From NCBI GenBank assembly GCA_023248615.1, contig JAHFEI010000044.1:1-5970 (forward strand): a DNA stretch of 5,970 nucleotides, read 5' to 3'. The DNA is from Nitrospinales bacterium. Its GTDB lineage: Bacteria; Nitrospinota_A; UBA7883; JACRGQ01. Position numbers and translations under genes: made by a program. A model generated the notes under the pieces. That model saw only the letters and a program-made list of their open reading frames with translations, did no database searches and was not told the DNA's origin. Each line of letters begins with the position of its first letter. Position 1 is the stretch's first letter. Below, in pieces: positions 5,942 to 5,970 of this stretch.

Positions 5942-5970
5942 TCCGAAACCAGTAGTGGCTTGCCATTTTT

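Overview
This is a densely packed bacterial chromosomal window carrying core metabolism. Bacterial leucine synthesis (LeuA), a bacterial-type acetyl-CoA carboxylase subunit (AccD), the MEP isoprenoid route (Dxs, IspA) and exonuclease VII (XseB) all point to a bacterium. Nothing in the sequence fixes the phylum. TGA ends leuA, the glycosyltransferase, ispA and xseB, so the standard bacterial code applies. A hand count gives about 60% G+C inside accD (1021-1140).

The left half is transcribed on the + strand: the 3' end of leuA, overlapped by accD (ATGA), then a 277-base stretch, then a family GT4-like glycosyltransferase. The 277-base stretch is not empty. It holds a low-G+C remnant of an HNH endonuclease: an intact zinc-binding HNH core with an in-frame TGA ahead of it and no usable start codon after that stop. 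Its final TAA overlaps the glycosyltransferase ATG.

The right half is on the - strand, read from right to left: xseB, ispA and dxs. This is the conserved xseB-ispA-dxs arrangement known from E. coli and many other bacteria, and all three genes overlap here. Dxs makes 1-deoxy-D-xylulose 5-phosphate for the MEP pathway, and IspA extends the resulting C5 units to farnesyl diphosphate. XseB is the small subunit of the DNA-degrading exonuclease VII. The two halves converge at 2833/2849, where a small hairpin overlaps the dxs stop codon.

Most of the window is ordinary housekeeping. The part worth a second look is the HNH remnant and its junction with the glycosyltransferase. I do not see evidence for a new multi-gene system.
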